Source of the DNA: Paenibacillus dauci
Lineage (GTDB): Bacteria; Bacillota; Bacilli; Paenibacillales; Paenibacillaceae
Direction: 5' to 3'
Length of the DNA: 64,000 bases
Assembly (NCBI RefSeq): GCF_000971985.1
Contig: NZ_LAQQ01000001.1
Coordinates: 1,054,001 to 1,118,000 of the forward strand
Part shown: one piece after another, positions 57,501-64,000 of the stretch
Layout of the letters: each line of letters begins with the position of its first letter
Numbering within the stretch: position 1 is the first letter of the stretch
Made by a program: the position numbers and the translations under genes
The notes under the pieces: model-generated
The model's database searches: none
What the model was told of the DNA's origin: nothing
The model's input: only the letters and a program-made list of their open reading frames with translations

Positions 57501-57684
57501 CAAGTACATGCCCGATATGCGGCTTGCCGTTTGCAGTTGGCGGTCCTTCATAAAATACAAAGTTCGGTTTGCCCTCGCGACTCTCGATGGAGCGCTGGAA
57601 AGTACGCTCGCTGTTCCATTTGTTCAGGATACGCAGGTCGCGTGCCCGTGCTTTTTCTTTGATATCCACTTTTTGCATGTCCAT
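54583..57684 (-). CDS. ileS: Isoleucyl-tRNA synthetase, type 2 (eukaryote-like)
   Basis: 1033 aa (type 1 bacterial IleS is about 920). The signature [22 protein letters not shown] (HIGH at 56-59) and [22 protein letters not shown] belongs to type 2, and KMSKS lies near 595. The C-terminal zinc-finger Cys pairs of type 1 are absent; the end is a type 2-like domain ([11 protein letters not shown]... ending QKAGIHIS). Type 2 enzymes are known to be little inhibited by mupirocin. CP1 editing domain present ([16 protein letters not shown]). A T-box leader precedes it. Start ATG 57684; ATG 57678 is an alternative given the AAAGGA spacing. Confidence 0.95.
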   Translation of the reverse strand: [1033 protein letters not shown]

Positions 57685-57792
57685 TTCATCCTTTCGGTCT
57701 GTCTCATTTTGCTGCGATCTTCGGTCTGGTTATCTACTTGACTGCTTATCTCGTGTATATTTCTTCACTATAATCAGTCTGTTCCAGAACAT

Positions 57793-58175
57793 AAAAAAGC
57801 CCCGTCCCAAAAAGGGACGAGGCTGCTCGCGTTACCACCCTTGTTCCATTTGATCTGCCTGCTTTTGAGGCTGAAAATCACCTGCTCGCTTCTTGTACCC
57901 TTTTGCCGACATCAGCACATGAATGAACTGAACAATCCGCAAAAATGCACGTTCTGCTGCAGAATGAATCTCCACAGATAAAATGACACTTGTACCCGCA
58001 CTATACTATGCGGTGCCCTGTTAACGACAGGCACTCCGGCTTGGCTTACTGCAATTACGGTTCAGCCGCGCTTCTCCGGGGAGATCTTCCATAGCGCATT
58101 GTTCATTGGCTTGCACCTTCCGCCAACTCTCTGGGAACAATGACAGCCTGTACTGGCCCCATCACTGAATTTATA
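57793..58175 (-). ncRNA. T-box riboswitch leader of ileS
   Basis: On the minus strand: stem I with AGTA, CCAGAGAG and GGCGG-AAGGTGCAA-GCC; candidate specifier ATC (58085-58083, in GGAAGATCTCC), an isoleucine codon; T-box AAGGGTGGTAACGCG (57842-57828); and terminator aaaaaagccccgtccc / gggacgagg (57793-57824). Uncharged tRNA-Ile would prevent termination. Confidence 0.92.
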
Positions 58176-58316
58176 AGTTATATCGATTATTTCACTGTCT
58201 CCGATTGTCTGATAATTACTCAGAACCGTCGGCTGTATCCAATACCTAATCCAGACACAGGTATAAAATATTTATAGCGCTTCAGGCTGAAAATGTCAAC
58301 CTGATCTTTGGCATCA

Positions 58317-58913
58317 TTAGTACACATCGCCGGAGGAACGGGATTCTTCCGCTTCGCGATCTTCCAAGCGCTCACGTTCACGATTCCACTGTTCGCGTTC
58401 ACGCTCATTACGCTCCTGGCGCTCACTGCTGGTGCGTTCCAGTTCGCGGGTCTGATTCTCCAGTGCGTCCCAACCGTCCTGGCTAAGCAGTTCCAGCTGC
58501 GCTTCAACCAATGTACGGAAACGGGTACGGTAAATGGAAGCCTGCTTTTTGAGTTCTTCCACTTCCATCGAGACCTTGCGTGCCTTGGACAGAGACTCAT
58601 TGATAATCCGGTCCGCATTTTTCTCGGATTCCTTGATGATCAACTGAGCTTCTTTTTTGGCATTGTTCTTCACCTCATCTGCTGCTTCCTGGGCAACGAT
58701 GATTGTTTTGCTGAGTGTCTCTTCCAGATTGGCGAAATGATCCAGACGCTCCTGTACAGCCAGCAGCTGGTTTTGCAGGTCTTTATTATCGCGGATCATT
58801 CCCTCATAATCCTTGATCACCTGATCCAGGAACTCATTCACTTCGTCTTCGTCATAACCACGCAGCCGACGCGAGAATTCCTTATTATGTATATCCAGCG
58901 GGGTTAATGGCAT
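58317..58913 (-). CDS. divIVA: Cell-division/polarity protein DivIVA
   Basis: Curvature-sensing coiled-coil protein at septa and poles. 198 aa. N-terminal PLTPLDIHNKEFSRRLRGYDEDEVNEFLDQV with the membrane-binding Phe-Arg tip, then long heptads. The C-terminus is rich in Glu/Arg (ERQERNEREREQWNRERERLEDREAEE). I chose ATG 58913 behind AGGAGGTGTCTATT. Fits the ylm cluster. Confidence 0.93.
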   Translation of the reverse strand: MPLTPLDIHNKEFSRRLRGYDEDEVNEFLDQVIKDYEGMIRDNKDLQNQLLAVQERLDHFANLEETLSKTIIVAQEAADEVKNNAKKEAQLIIKESEKNADRIINESLSKARKVSMEVEELKKQASIYRTRFRTLVEAQLELLSQDGWDALENQTRELERTSSERQERNEREREQWNRERERLEDREAEESRSSGDVY

Positions 58914-59097
58914 AATAGACACCTCCTATAATATTCAGGCCGCTTAAATTGCCTCATTACTGTTATCATACTGTATTTCAGCAAAGTTGAATATACTCTT
59001 ATGCCGAAAGACTGCATGTTAGCAGGTATTGGCTGATACCGCCTGCTTTTTAATCCCGCTTTACGTTTTATTCACACCGGAAATAACAGCCGGGTAC
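58914..59097. other. Promoter-side region of divIVA
   Basis: No gene recognised between divIVA and the ylmH terminator. Confidence 0.4.
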
Positions 59098-59139
59098 AAA
59101 AAAACCGACCGGTATATGATGATACGGTCCGTTTTTTTG
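59098..59139 (-). terminator. Terminator behind ylmH
   Basis: Stem aacggaccgtat / atataccggtcggtt, T run on the minus strand; suggests divIVA starts its own transcript. Confidence 0.75.
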
Positions 59140-59257
59140 TTGACCCTTCTGCCTGCTTATCCATCTATGAACTGCATAGTGATGTTATCTCTCTGCAATC
59201 AGCATGAGGATGTTATCCGCCGATGCGGTAAAACGTAAAAGAAAGACCTACTGTTTA

Positions 59258-60040
59258 TCACACAAATTTGCCAATTTTGACTCGGTATCTTCCTTTTTTG
59301 GTTACGCCATCCAGTTCAAGTACCTTGAAACGGCCCATTCCCTGCACAGAGACCATATCCCCTTCTTTGAGAGGATGGGAAGGATCTTCTTCGGGCTTCC
59401 AGTTCACCCGGCAGCGCCCGGCTTTGATCGGCACCAGAATCTTGCTACGGCTCAGCCGGTAGACATCGCTGGCGATGCCATCCAGCCGCATGGAAGCCAC
59501 TGTCAGTTCCATTGTCTGGATATCCGGCACAGCTGCCCGTAATGCACTTGCTGGCAGCAGTTCGGTCATCACATGCAGCCGGTGCACCTGAGTCAGATGC
59601 AGATGCAGGTACGAAGCAATCTCGGAAGCCACGACAGTATGGCAGCCATCCTCCAGCACATGGATATCTCCTACTTTGCCGCGCTTGATACCGAGGCCCA
59701 GAATAGAACCCATATAATCGCCATGTTCCAGTTCGGTAAACTTCTGACCTTCCGGCGTAATGGATAACACTTCTATCTGCATGTCTTCCGATTCCAGATC
59801 CAGATAGTCCGGACCAACCAATGCCCGTTTGCGTTCTGCATGCGGTGAACCGCCTTCCAGGCGCAGATGAACATCCGGTTCTCTGGCAATCAGCGTAGAC
59901 AGAATATAGGCCTGTCGCGGATCGAGAAAATCGGTCAGTTTCTGCTCATGATAACGGGCTGCGTTATGAACCCACTCCGCAGCCCGCTCTACAAACTCCC
60001 GCTCATCCGGATGAAAATGATGTTGAATATTACTATGCAT
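59258..60040 (-). CDS. ylmH: S4-domain RNA-binding protein YlmH
   Basis: 260 aa. Middle GYD-like region and C-terminal S4 domain (LDGIASDVYRLSRSKILVPIKAGRCRVNWK then VSVQGMGRFKVLELDGVTKKGRYRV). As I recall, YlmH acts in ribosome rescue as an RqcH-independent C-tail factor and is required for normal division. Ribosome site AAAGGTAGTAACCACTC. Confidence 0.88.
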   Translation of the reverse strand: MHSNIQHHFHPDEREFVERAAEWVHNAARYHEQKLTDFLDPRQAYILSTLIAREPDVHLRLEGGSPHAERKRALVGPDYLDLESEDMQIEVLSITPEGQKFTELEHGDYMGSILGLGIKRGKVGDIHVLEDGCHTVVASEIASYLHLHLTQVHRLHVMTELLPASALRAAVPDIQTMELTVASMRLDGIASDVYRLSRSKILVPIKAGRCRVNWKPEEDPSHPLKEGDMVSVQGMGRFKVLELDGVTKKGRYRVKIGKFV

Positions 60041-60153
60041 GAGTGGTTACTACCTTTCGTGGAGTGATTTTGCGATCTCTCCTGTACTGTAGACACATAT
60101 CCTCGCCTAGCTGCTGCAAGACGAACAAACGGTATTCAGAACTTGTCTCCTGC

Positions 60154-60423
60154 TTAATAAAACAGGCTGATCAACAAATACTGCAAGCCGCTAAAAGCTA
60201 ATCTCAATACGAACAACGCCACGATTGGCGAAATATCCAGTACCCCGCCGATTGGTGGAATGAAACGGCGAAACGGTGCCAAATAAGGCTCCACCAGTCG
60301 TGCCAGCAGCTGTCCAAATGAACTCTCGCGTGCGCTTGGCAACCAAGACAGCAGGATATAAATAATAAGCATATACGTATAAATTTGGTACAGATAGTAT
60401 AATACCGTAAGAAGCGTATCCAA
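60154..60423 (-). CDS. ylmG: YggT family membrane protein
   Basis: 89 aa, two hydrophobic segments around the loop SWLPSARESSFGQLLARLVEPYLAPFRRFIPPIGGVLDISPIVALFVL, which is the YggT signature (PYL-x-x-FRR-x-IPP). Member of the sepF-ylmG-ylmH set; role in division site or membrane organisation is suggested in the family. Confidence 0.9.
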   Translation of the reverse strand: MDTLLTVLYYLYQIYTYMLIIYILLSWLPSARESSFGQLLARLVEPYLAPFRRFIPPIGGVLDISPIVALFVLRLAFSGLQYLLISLFY

Positions 60424-60430
60424 AGTCTTA

Positions 60431-60880
60431 TCACCTCATCTTGTTATAATCAAAATCTTCACCAAGTATCTCCGCGATTGTGCCCTCAATCTCTACCGTA
60501 TCCGGTGTGCACAGGAAAATGTTACCGCCGATCTTGGAAATGCTGCCGCCCAGTGCATAGACTGTTCCGCTCATAAAATCAATAATACGCAGCGCCTGAT
60601 CCGTACGAACACGCTGCAGATTAACAATAACCGAACGGTGCGAACGCAGATGATCTGCAATATCCTGCGCCTCATCATAACTGCGCGGCTCATTCAAAAT
60701 GACTTTCACATTTTTTTGTGAATGAATACTAACGACATTATTCGCTCTACTGTTCTTACGTAGATCGGACGGAGAAGTTTCACGGGGCTCATCATCTTCC
60801 TCAATAATTTGCTCGCGTTCTACAATTTCCTCTTCTTCCTGAAGTCCCAAAAAATTCATAAAGCGATTCATTACACCCAT
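60431..60880 (-). CDS. sepF: Cell division protein SepF
   Basis: 149 aa. N-terminal amphipathic membrane helix (MGVMNRFMNFLGLQEEE), acidic linker, then the SepF core KNVKVILNEPRSYDEAQDIADHLRSHRSVIVNLQR and GTVYALGGSISKIGGNIFLCTP. Forms rings that anchor and shape FtsZ filaments. Seven bases before ylmG and two after ylmE. Confidence 0.95.
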   Translation of the reverse strand: MGVMNRFMNFLGLQEEEEIVEREQIIEEDDEPRETSPSDLRKNSRANNVVSIHSQKNVKVILNEPRSYDEAQDIADHLRSHRSVIVNLQRVRTDQALRIIDFMSGTVYALGGSISKIGGNIFLCTPDTVEIEGTIAEILGEDFDYNKMR

Positions 60881-60882
60881 CG

Positions 60883-61584
60883 TTAATCCTCCTCTTTACC
60901 CACCAGGATGGAGCCGAGGCGTACAAAAGTCGCCCCCTCCTCAATTGCTATCTCAAAGTCGCCCGACATTCCCATCGACAAATGCTGTATCGGCTGTTCC
61001 GTCAGCTTCAGTTCATTTAAGCGATCTCTTAGTTCACGAAGTCCGCGGAATACAGGACGTGTCTGTTCCGCATCCTCTACTTCGGGTGCCATTGTCATCA
61101 GCCCCACCACATTCAGATGTGGCATCTGCTGCAAAGACTCCAAAAAAGCAGGAGCTTCTTCCGCTGCAAGTCCATACTTAGACTCTTCTCCGGAAATATT
61201 GACCTGTACGAATACATTGACACGGATATCCAGTTCGGCTGCCTTTTTTTCCAGTTCTTTGGCGAGCGACAGGCGATCCAGAGAATGAATATATTGAAAT
61301 TTGCCAATAACGTCTTTGACTTTGTTGGTCTGTAAATGACCGATAAAATGCCATACACCGCGATCATGCAGTGCTTCCCATTTTGCCTGGGCGTTCTGCC
61401 AACGGTTTTCTCCCAGATGCATCAGTCCTGCATCCAGTACATCTGCTGTTTTTGCCAGCGATACATACTTGGTCACAGCGACAATCTGAACCTCATCGGC
61501 ATGACGATTATTTCGCTCACAGACCGCCTGAATACGCTCCTGTACATGAGCAATACGTTCCTGTAGTCCCAATCTGTAGTTCAC
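60883..61584 (-). CDS. ylmE: PLP homeostasis protein (YggS/YlmE, PLPBP family)
   Basis: 233 aa single alanine-racemase-like barrel. Binds PLP through Lys in IVAVTKYVSLAKT; also LGENRWQNAQAKWEAL, LHFIGHLQTNKVKD and LSMGMSGDFEIAIEEGATFVRLGS. Regulates vitamin B6 pools. Starts with a 4-base overlap (ATGA) on pgeF. Coupled in the ylm operon. Confidence 0.93.
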   Translation of the reverse strand: MNYRLGLQERIAHVQERIQAVCERNNRHADEVQIVAVTKYVSLAKTADVLDAGLMHLGENRWQNAQAKWEALHDRGVWHFIGHLQTNKVKDVIGKFQYIHSLDRLSLAKELEKKAAELDIRVNVFVQVNISGEESKYGLAAEEAPAFLESLQQMPHLNVVGLMTMAPEVEDAEQTRPVFRGLRELRDRLNELKLTEQPIQHLSMGMSGDFEIAIEEGATFVRLGSILVGKEED

Positions 61585-62426
61585 TCCATTTCTATGCCAA
61601 CCCAGCTAGCCATACGTCCTGTACGTCCTCCATCTGCACGATAGGAGAAGAACAAATCATTGTTCTCGTACGTACACCAACTACTCATTTCGATATGCTG
61701 GGGCTGTATTCCTGCAAAAATCATAATTTCACGGTTTAATTGTTTGAGGTCGAGCCAGGTTTTGCCCGGCTTGCCCGGTCTCGCGTATGTAAGCTGCTGA
61801 CCATTACCCTCAAGCTTTGCTGTCCAAACATCTACGGCATCCATAACCTTGTGATCCACTTCATAATGATCGCTGCCAATAGAAGGTCCAATGGCTGTAC
61901 GAATATCTTCTGTACGACTTCCATACTGCCCTGTCATCGTTCGGATCATCTCTCCGGCAATATCGGCTACTGTGCCTTTCCAGCCGGCGTGCGCCAGTCC
62001 TACGACCTTATTTACCGGGTCTATAAAATATAATGGCACACAATCCGCATAAAAGGAAGTGAGTAATATCCCCGGTACGTTGGTGACCAGCCCATCTGTA
62101 TTCTGAAATGCGCTTTCCCGATCTGCCCAGCCTTTGCCTGCATGTTCAGCAGTAACGATTTCAATGTGATTACTGTGTACCTGTTCTCCACATACCCAGT
62201 TCTCCTGATGAAATCCCAGAGCGTCACAGAGCATTTTACGATTCTCCAGTACGTCCCCGGCATGATCTTCTACATGATAAGCCAGATTAAAAGAATCATA
62301 GGGTGCCTTGCTGACTCCACCCTTTCTTCCGGTAAATCCTGCAGTCAATCCGCTGCTATATGCTGAATAGTCCAGCTTAAACAGCTCTGGTCTGTTGTTT
62401 TCCATGGTATGAATAAACGGTTCCAT
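61581..62426 (-). CDS. pgeF: Multicopper-oxidase-fold (laccase domain) purine nucleoside phosphorylase/YfiH-YlmD
   Basis: 281 aa. Metal-site motifs CGEQVHSN, TSFYADCVPLYF (Cys) and VGLAHAGWKG, then SWCTYENNDLFFSYRADGGRTGRMA. Known members phosphorolyse purine nucleosides; PgeF removes wrongly inserted amino acids from peptidoglycan precursors. Directly follows ftsZ here, without the spoIIGA-sigE-sigG genes usual in Bacillus. Confidence 0.92.
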   Translation of the reverse strand: MEPFIHTMENNRPELFKLDYSAYSSGLTAGFTGRKGGVSKAPYDSFNLAYHVEDHAGDVLENRKMLCDALGFHQENWVCGEQVHSNHIEIVTAEHAGKGWADRESAFQNTDGLVTNVPGILLTSFYADCVPLYFIDPVNKVVGLAHAGWKGTVADIAGEMIRTMTGQYGSRTEDIRTAIGPSIGSDHYEVDHKVMDAVDVWTAKLEGNGQQLTYARPGKPGKTWLDLKQLNREIMIFAGIQPQHIEMSSWCTYENNDLFFSYRADGGRTGRMASWVGIEME

Positions 62427-62508
62427 ATGCGTACCTCATTTCCGGCATTCCTGTACAGATGTTTTTCTGTACGAATATTCAACAAAATACATAAAAGCTG
62501 CTGAAATG

Positions 62509-62545
62509 AAAAAGACCTGTTTTCCGTAGAAAACAAGTCCTTTCC
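62509..62545 (-). terminator. Terminator behind ftsZ
   Basis: Stem ggacttgttttc / gaaaacaggtct, loop tacg, then five T residues, so ftsZ and pgeF are separate units or read through partially. Confidence 0.8.
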
Positions 62546-62620
62546 GTAACACACAGGTACATCTTTGTATCGGGTACATTTACCATTACGATCGGTGTCC
62601 TGCTGTTAATATTACCAGTT

Positions 62621-63769
62621 CTAGTCGTTTTTATGACGGGAACGGTTACGCAGGAAAGTCGGGATATCCAATTGATCTCCGCTTGGTTGTTGATTGTTGC
62701 TGAATTGGCGCTGACTAGGCGCTTTTTCTTCAGCAGGTGCCTCACTGGAAGTTGGTTGCTGTCCTTGTGGCTGGGATGCAGATGGACGACGTGCCGGCTG
62801 CATTGGCTGTGCCGGTTTGTGTTCAAAACCAGTCGCAATAACCGTAACCTTGATCTCTTCCTTGAGGTTCTCGTCAATGATCGCACCGAAGATCATGTTT
62901 ACTTCCGGATCGGAAGCACTGATTACAATTTCGGCTGCTTCATTGACTTCGTACAGGGACAGGTTATTGCCGCCTGTGATATTCATGATAACGCCGCGTG
63001 CGCCTTCGATTGAAGTCTCCAGCAGTGGGCTCATGATGGCTTTACGTGCTGCTTCTGCTGCACGGTTCTCGCCTGTTGCTTCACCAATACCCATCAAAGC
63101 AGAGCCACGCTCGGTCATGATGGTTTTAACGTCAGCAAAGTCAAGGTTGATCAGACCCGGTACAGCGATCAAATCGGAAATACCTTGTACAGCCTGACGC
63201 AGTACATTATCCGCTTCGCGGAATGCTTCCAGCATCGGAGTCTTTTTGTCAACGATCTCCAGCAGGCGGTCATTCGGGATAACGATCAGTGTGTCTACTT
63301 TTTCCTTGAGCGCTTCAATACCAAGCTCTGCCTGGGAGAAACGTTTGCGACCCTCAAAAGTGAACGGACGTGTAACTACGCCAACCGTCAGGGCACCGCA
63401 TTCTCTGGCAATCTCAGCTATTACAGGGGCTGCCCCTGTTCCTGTACCGCCGCCCATACCTGCAGTGACGAATACCATATCTGCCCCTTTCAGCGTGTTG
63501 CTGATCAGATCACGGGATTCTTCGGCTGCTTTTTTACCTACGTCAGGATTTGCTCCTGCACCCAGACCGCGAGTCAGCTTGTCGCCGATTTGCAGTTTAT
63601 GTTCGGATTTGGCCAGATGCAGTGCCTGTGCATCTGTATTTACTGTTATAAATTCCACGCCTTGAACACCATTTTCGATCATCCGATTGACTGCATTGCT
63701 ACCGCCGCCGCCAACACCGATGACCTTAATCTGGGCCAGGCTTTCCATTTCGAAATCAAATTCCAACAT
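62621..63769 (-). CDS. ftsZ: Cell division GTPase FtsZ
   Basis: Tubulin-like GTPase forming the Z ring. 382 aa. [28 protein letters not shown] (tubulin signature), [11 protein letters not shown] and the C-terminal disordered linker (Gln/Pro/Ala/Ser-rich) ending [17 protein letters not shown], the FtsA/SepF-binding tail. I chose ATG 63769 (LEFDF), behind GGGGGAGATGGAAGAG; the longer frame would add a basic leader. Confidence 0.97.
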   Translation of the reverse strand: MLEFDFEMESLAQIKVIGVGGGGSNAVNRMIENGVQGVEFITVNTDAQALHLAKSEHKLQIGDKLTRGLGAGANPDVGKKAAEESRDLISNTLKGADMVFVTAGMGGGTGTGAAPVIAEIARECGALTVGVVTRPFTFEGRKRFSQAELGIEALKEKVDTLIVIPNDRLLEIVDKKTPMLEAFREADNVLRQAVQGISDLIAVPGLINLDFADVKTIMTERGSALMGIGEATGENRAAEAARKAIMSPLLETSIEGARGVIMNITGGNNLSLYEVNEAAEIVISASDPEVNMIFGAIIDENLKEEIKVTVIATGFEHKPAQPMQPARRPSASQPQGQQPTSSEAPAEEKAPSQRQFSNNQQPSGDQLDIPTFLRNRSRHKND

Positions 63770-63832
63770 ACTCTTCCATCTCCCCCTCATTGTCCATGAA
63801 TGGCTCGTTCCAAGCTAGAATGAACTTCCTTA

Positions 63833-64000
63833 TTAAATGAATTCACTGAACATATTTTTGAGCCGTTCAATCAAGCCCGGTTTTGCATTGCTCTCCGGGG
63901 TCGATGCAGCTTTGTTACGAGCCGGTGCTTTTTTGTTGGCGCCCGCTGTACTTCCACCGCTGCGAATATTGCGAATTACATTATACAGGATACCGACTCC
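63833..64000 (-). CDS. ftsA: Cell division protein FtsA, C-terminal end (gene continues beyond window)
   Basis: Only the last 55 codons are visible: GVGILYNVIRNIRS, then an Ala/Lys/Ser linker, then the amphipathic membrane-targeting helix LIERLKNMFSEFI and stop. Order ftsA-ftsZ and the tail fit FtsA. The actin-like ATPase body lies outside the window. Confidence 0.85.
   Translation of the reverse strand, partial: GVGILYNVIRNIRSGGSTAGANKKAPARNKAASTPESNAKPGLIERLKNMFSEFI

Overview
The window looks like a chromosomal segment of a low-to-mid GC Gram-positive bacterium of the Paenibacillaceae (Paenibacillus or a close relative). The evidence is the Firmicutes cell-division order ftsA-ftsZ-pgeF-ylmE-sepF-yggT-ylmH-divIVA-ileS-lspA-rluD running into a pyrR-led pyrimidine operon, a T-box leader and a PyrR attenuator, a brxC(ytxJ)-ccpA pair, two LexA(DinR)-type SOS boxes of the GAAC-N4-GTTC form, and strong GGAGG ribosome sites. 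There are no insertion sequences, prophage genes, rRNA genes or CRISPR arrays.

Layout. 1-3081: a class A penicillin-binding protein entering from the left, with C-terminal fibronectin-III-like domains. 3.5-5.9 kb: ccpA, brxC and a DJ-1/PfpI protein. 5.9-9.6 kb: Enzyme I and an EIICBA sugar permease of the phosphotransferase system. 10-15.5 kb: a CoA-binding protein, aroA, a rhodanese, aroK, gndA and an unknown protein. 15.7-28.8 kb: mixed metabolic genes (DUF1054, MFS exporter, arginine decarboxylase, DUF1292, secreted stalk-domain protein, MBL hydrolase, GNAT, GH3 beta-glucosidase, glutamate racemase, alpha/beta hydrolase, DUF1541 lipoprotein). 25.4 and 33.3 kb: two small genes under LexA-box promoters. 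28.9 and 41.5 kb: two perfect or near-perfect short tandem repeats upstream of a lipoprotein gene and a membrane-protein gene. 31-32.7 kb: a MerR regulator divergent from a BltD-like polyamine acetyltransferase. 33.5-42.6 kb: a seven-domain Ig-like surface protein, ung, a ThuA/Gfo-Idh pair divergent from an AraC regulator, small proteins and tRNA-Val, tRNA-Leu and a CAU tRNA. 43-52.4 kb: the pyr operon. 52.6-64 kb: the division/ylm/ileS cluster.

How the genes work together. CcpA and the PTS proteins (Enzyme I, EIICBA) belong to the same carbon-control circuit. gndA, aroA and aroK serve the pentose-phosphate and shikimate pathways. The pyr operon (pyrR-B-C-carA-carB-pyrF-pyrE) is controlled by one leader attenuator. 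ftsA/ftsZ/sepF/divIVA build and position the septum, with PBP1 and glutamate racemase feeding peptidoglycan.

Most notable points: a LexA-box-controlled mini-protein resembling a WYL domain; a second LexA-box-controlled protein resembling the LexA DNA-binding domain without its protease; a T-box-controlled type 2 (eukaryote-like, mupirocin-insensitive class) isoleucyl-tRNA synthetase as the ileS of the division cluster; absence of spoIIGA-sigE-sigG from the usual place behind ftsZ; a CsoR-like operator on the CopL/YdhK-type lipoprotein; and the two microsatellites. All functional names come from reading motifs and recalled family similarity; no database search was run.
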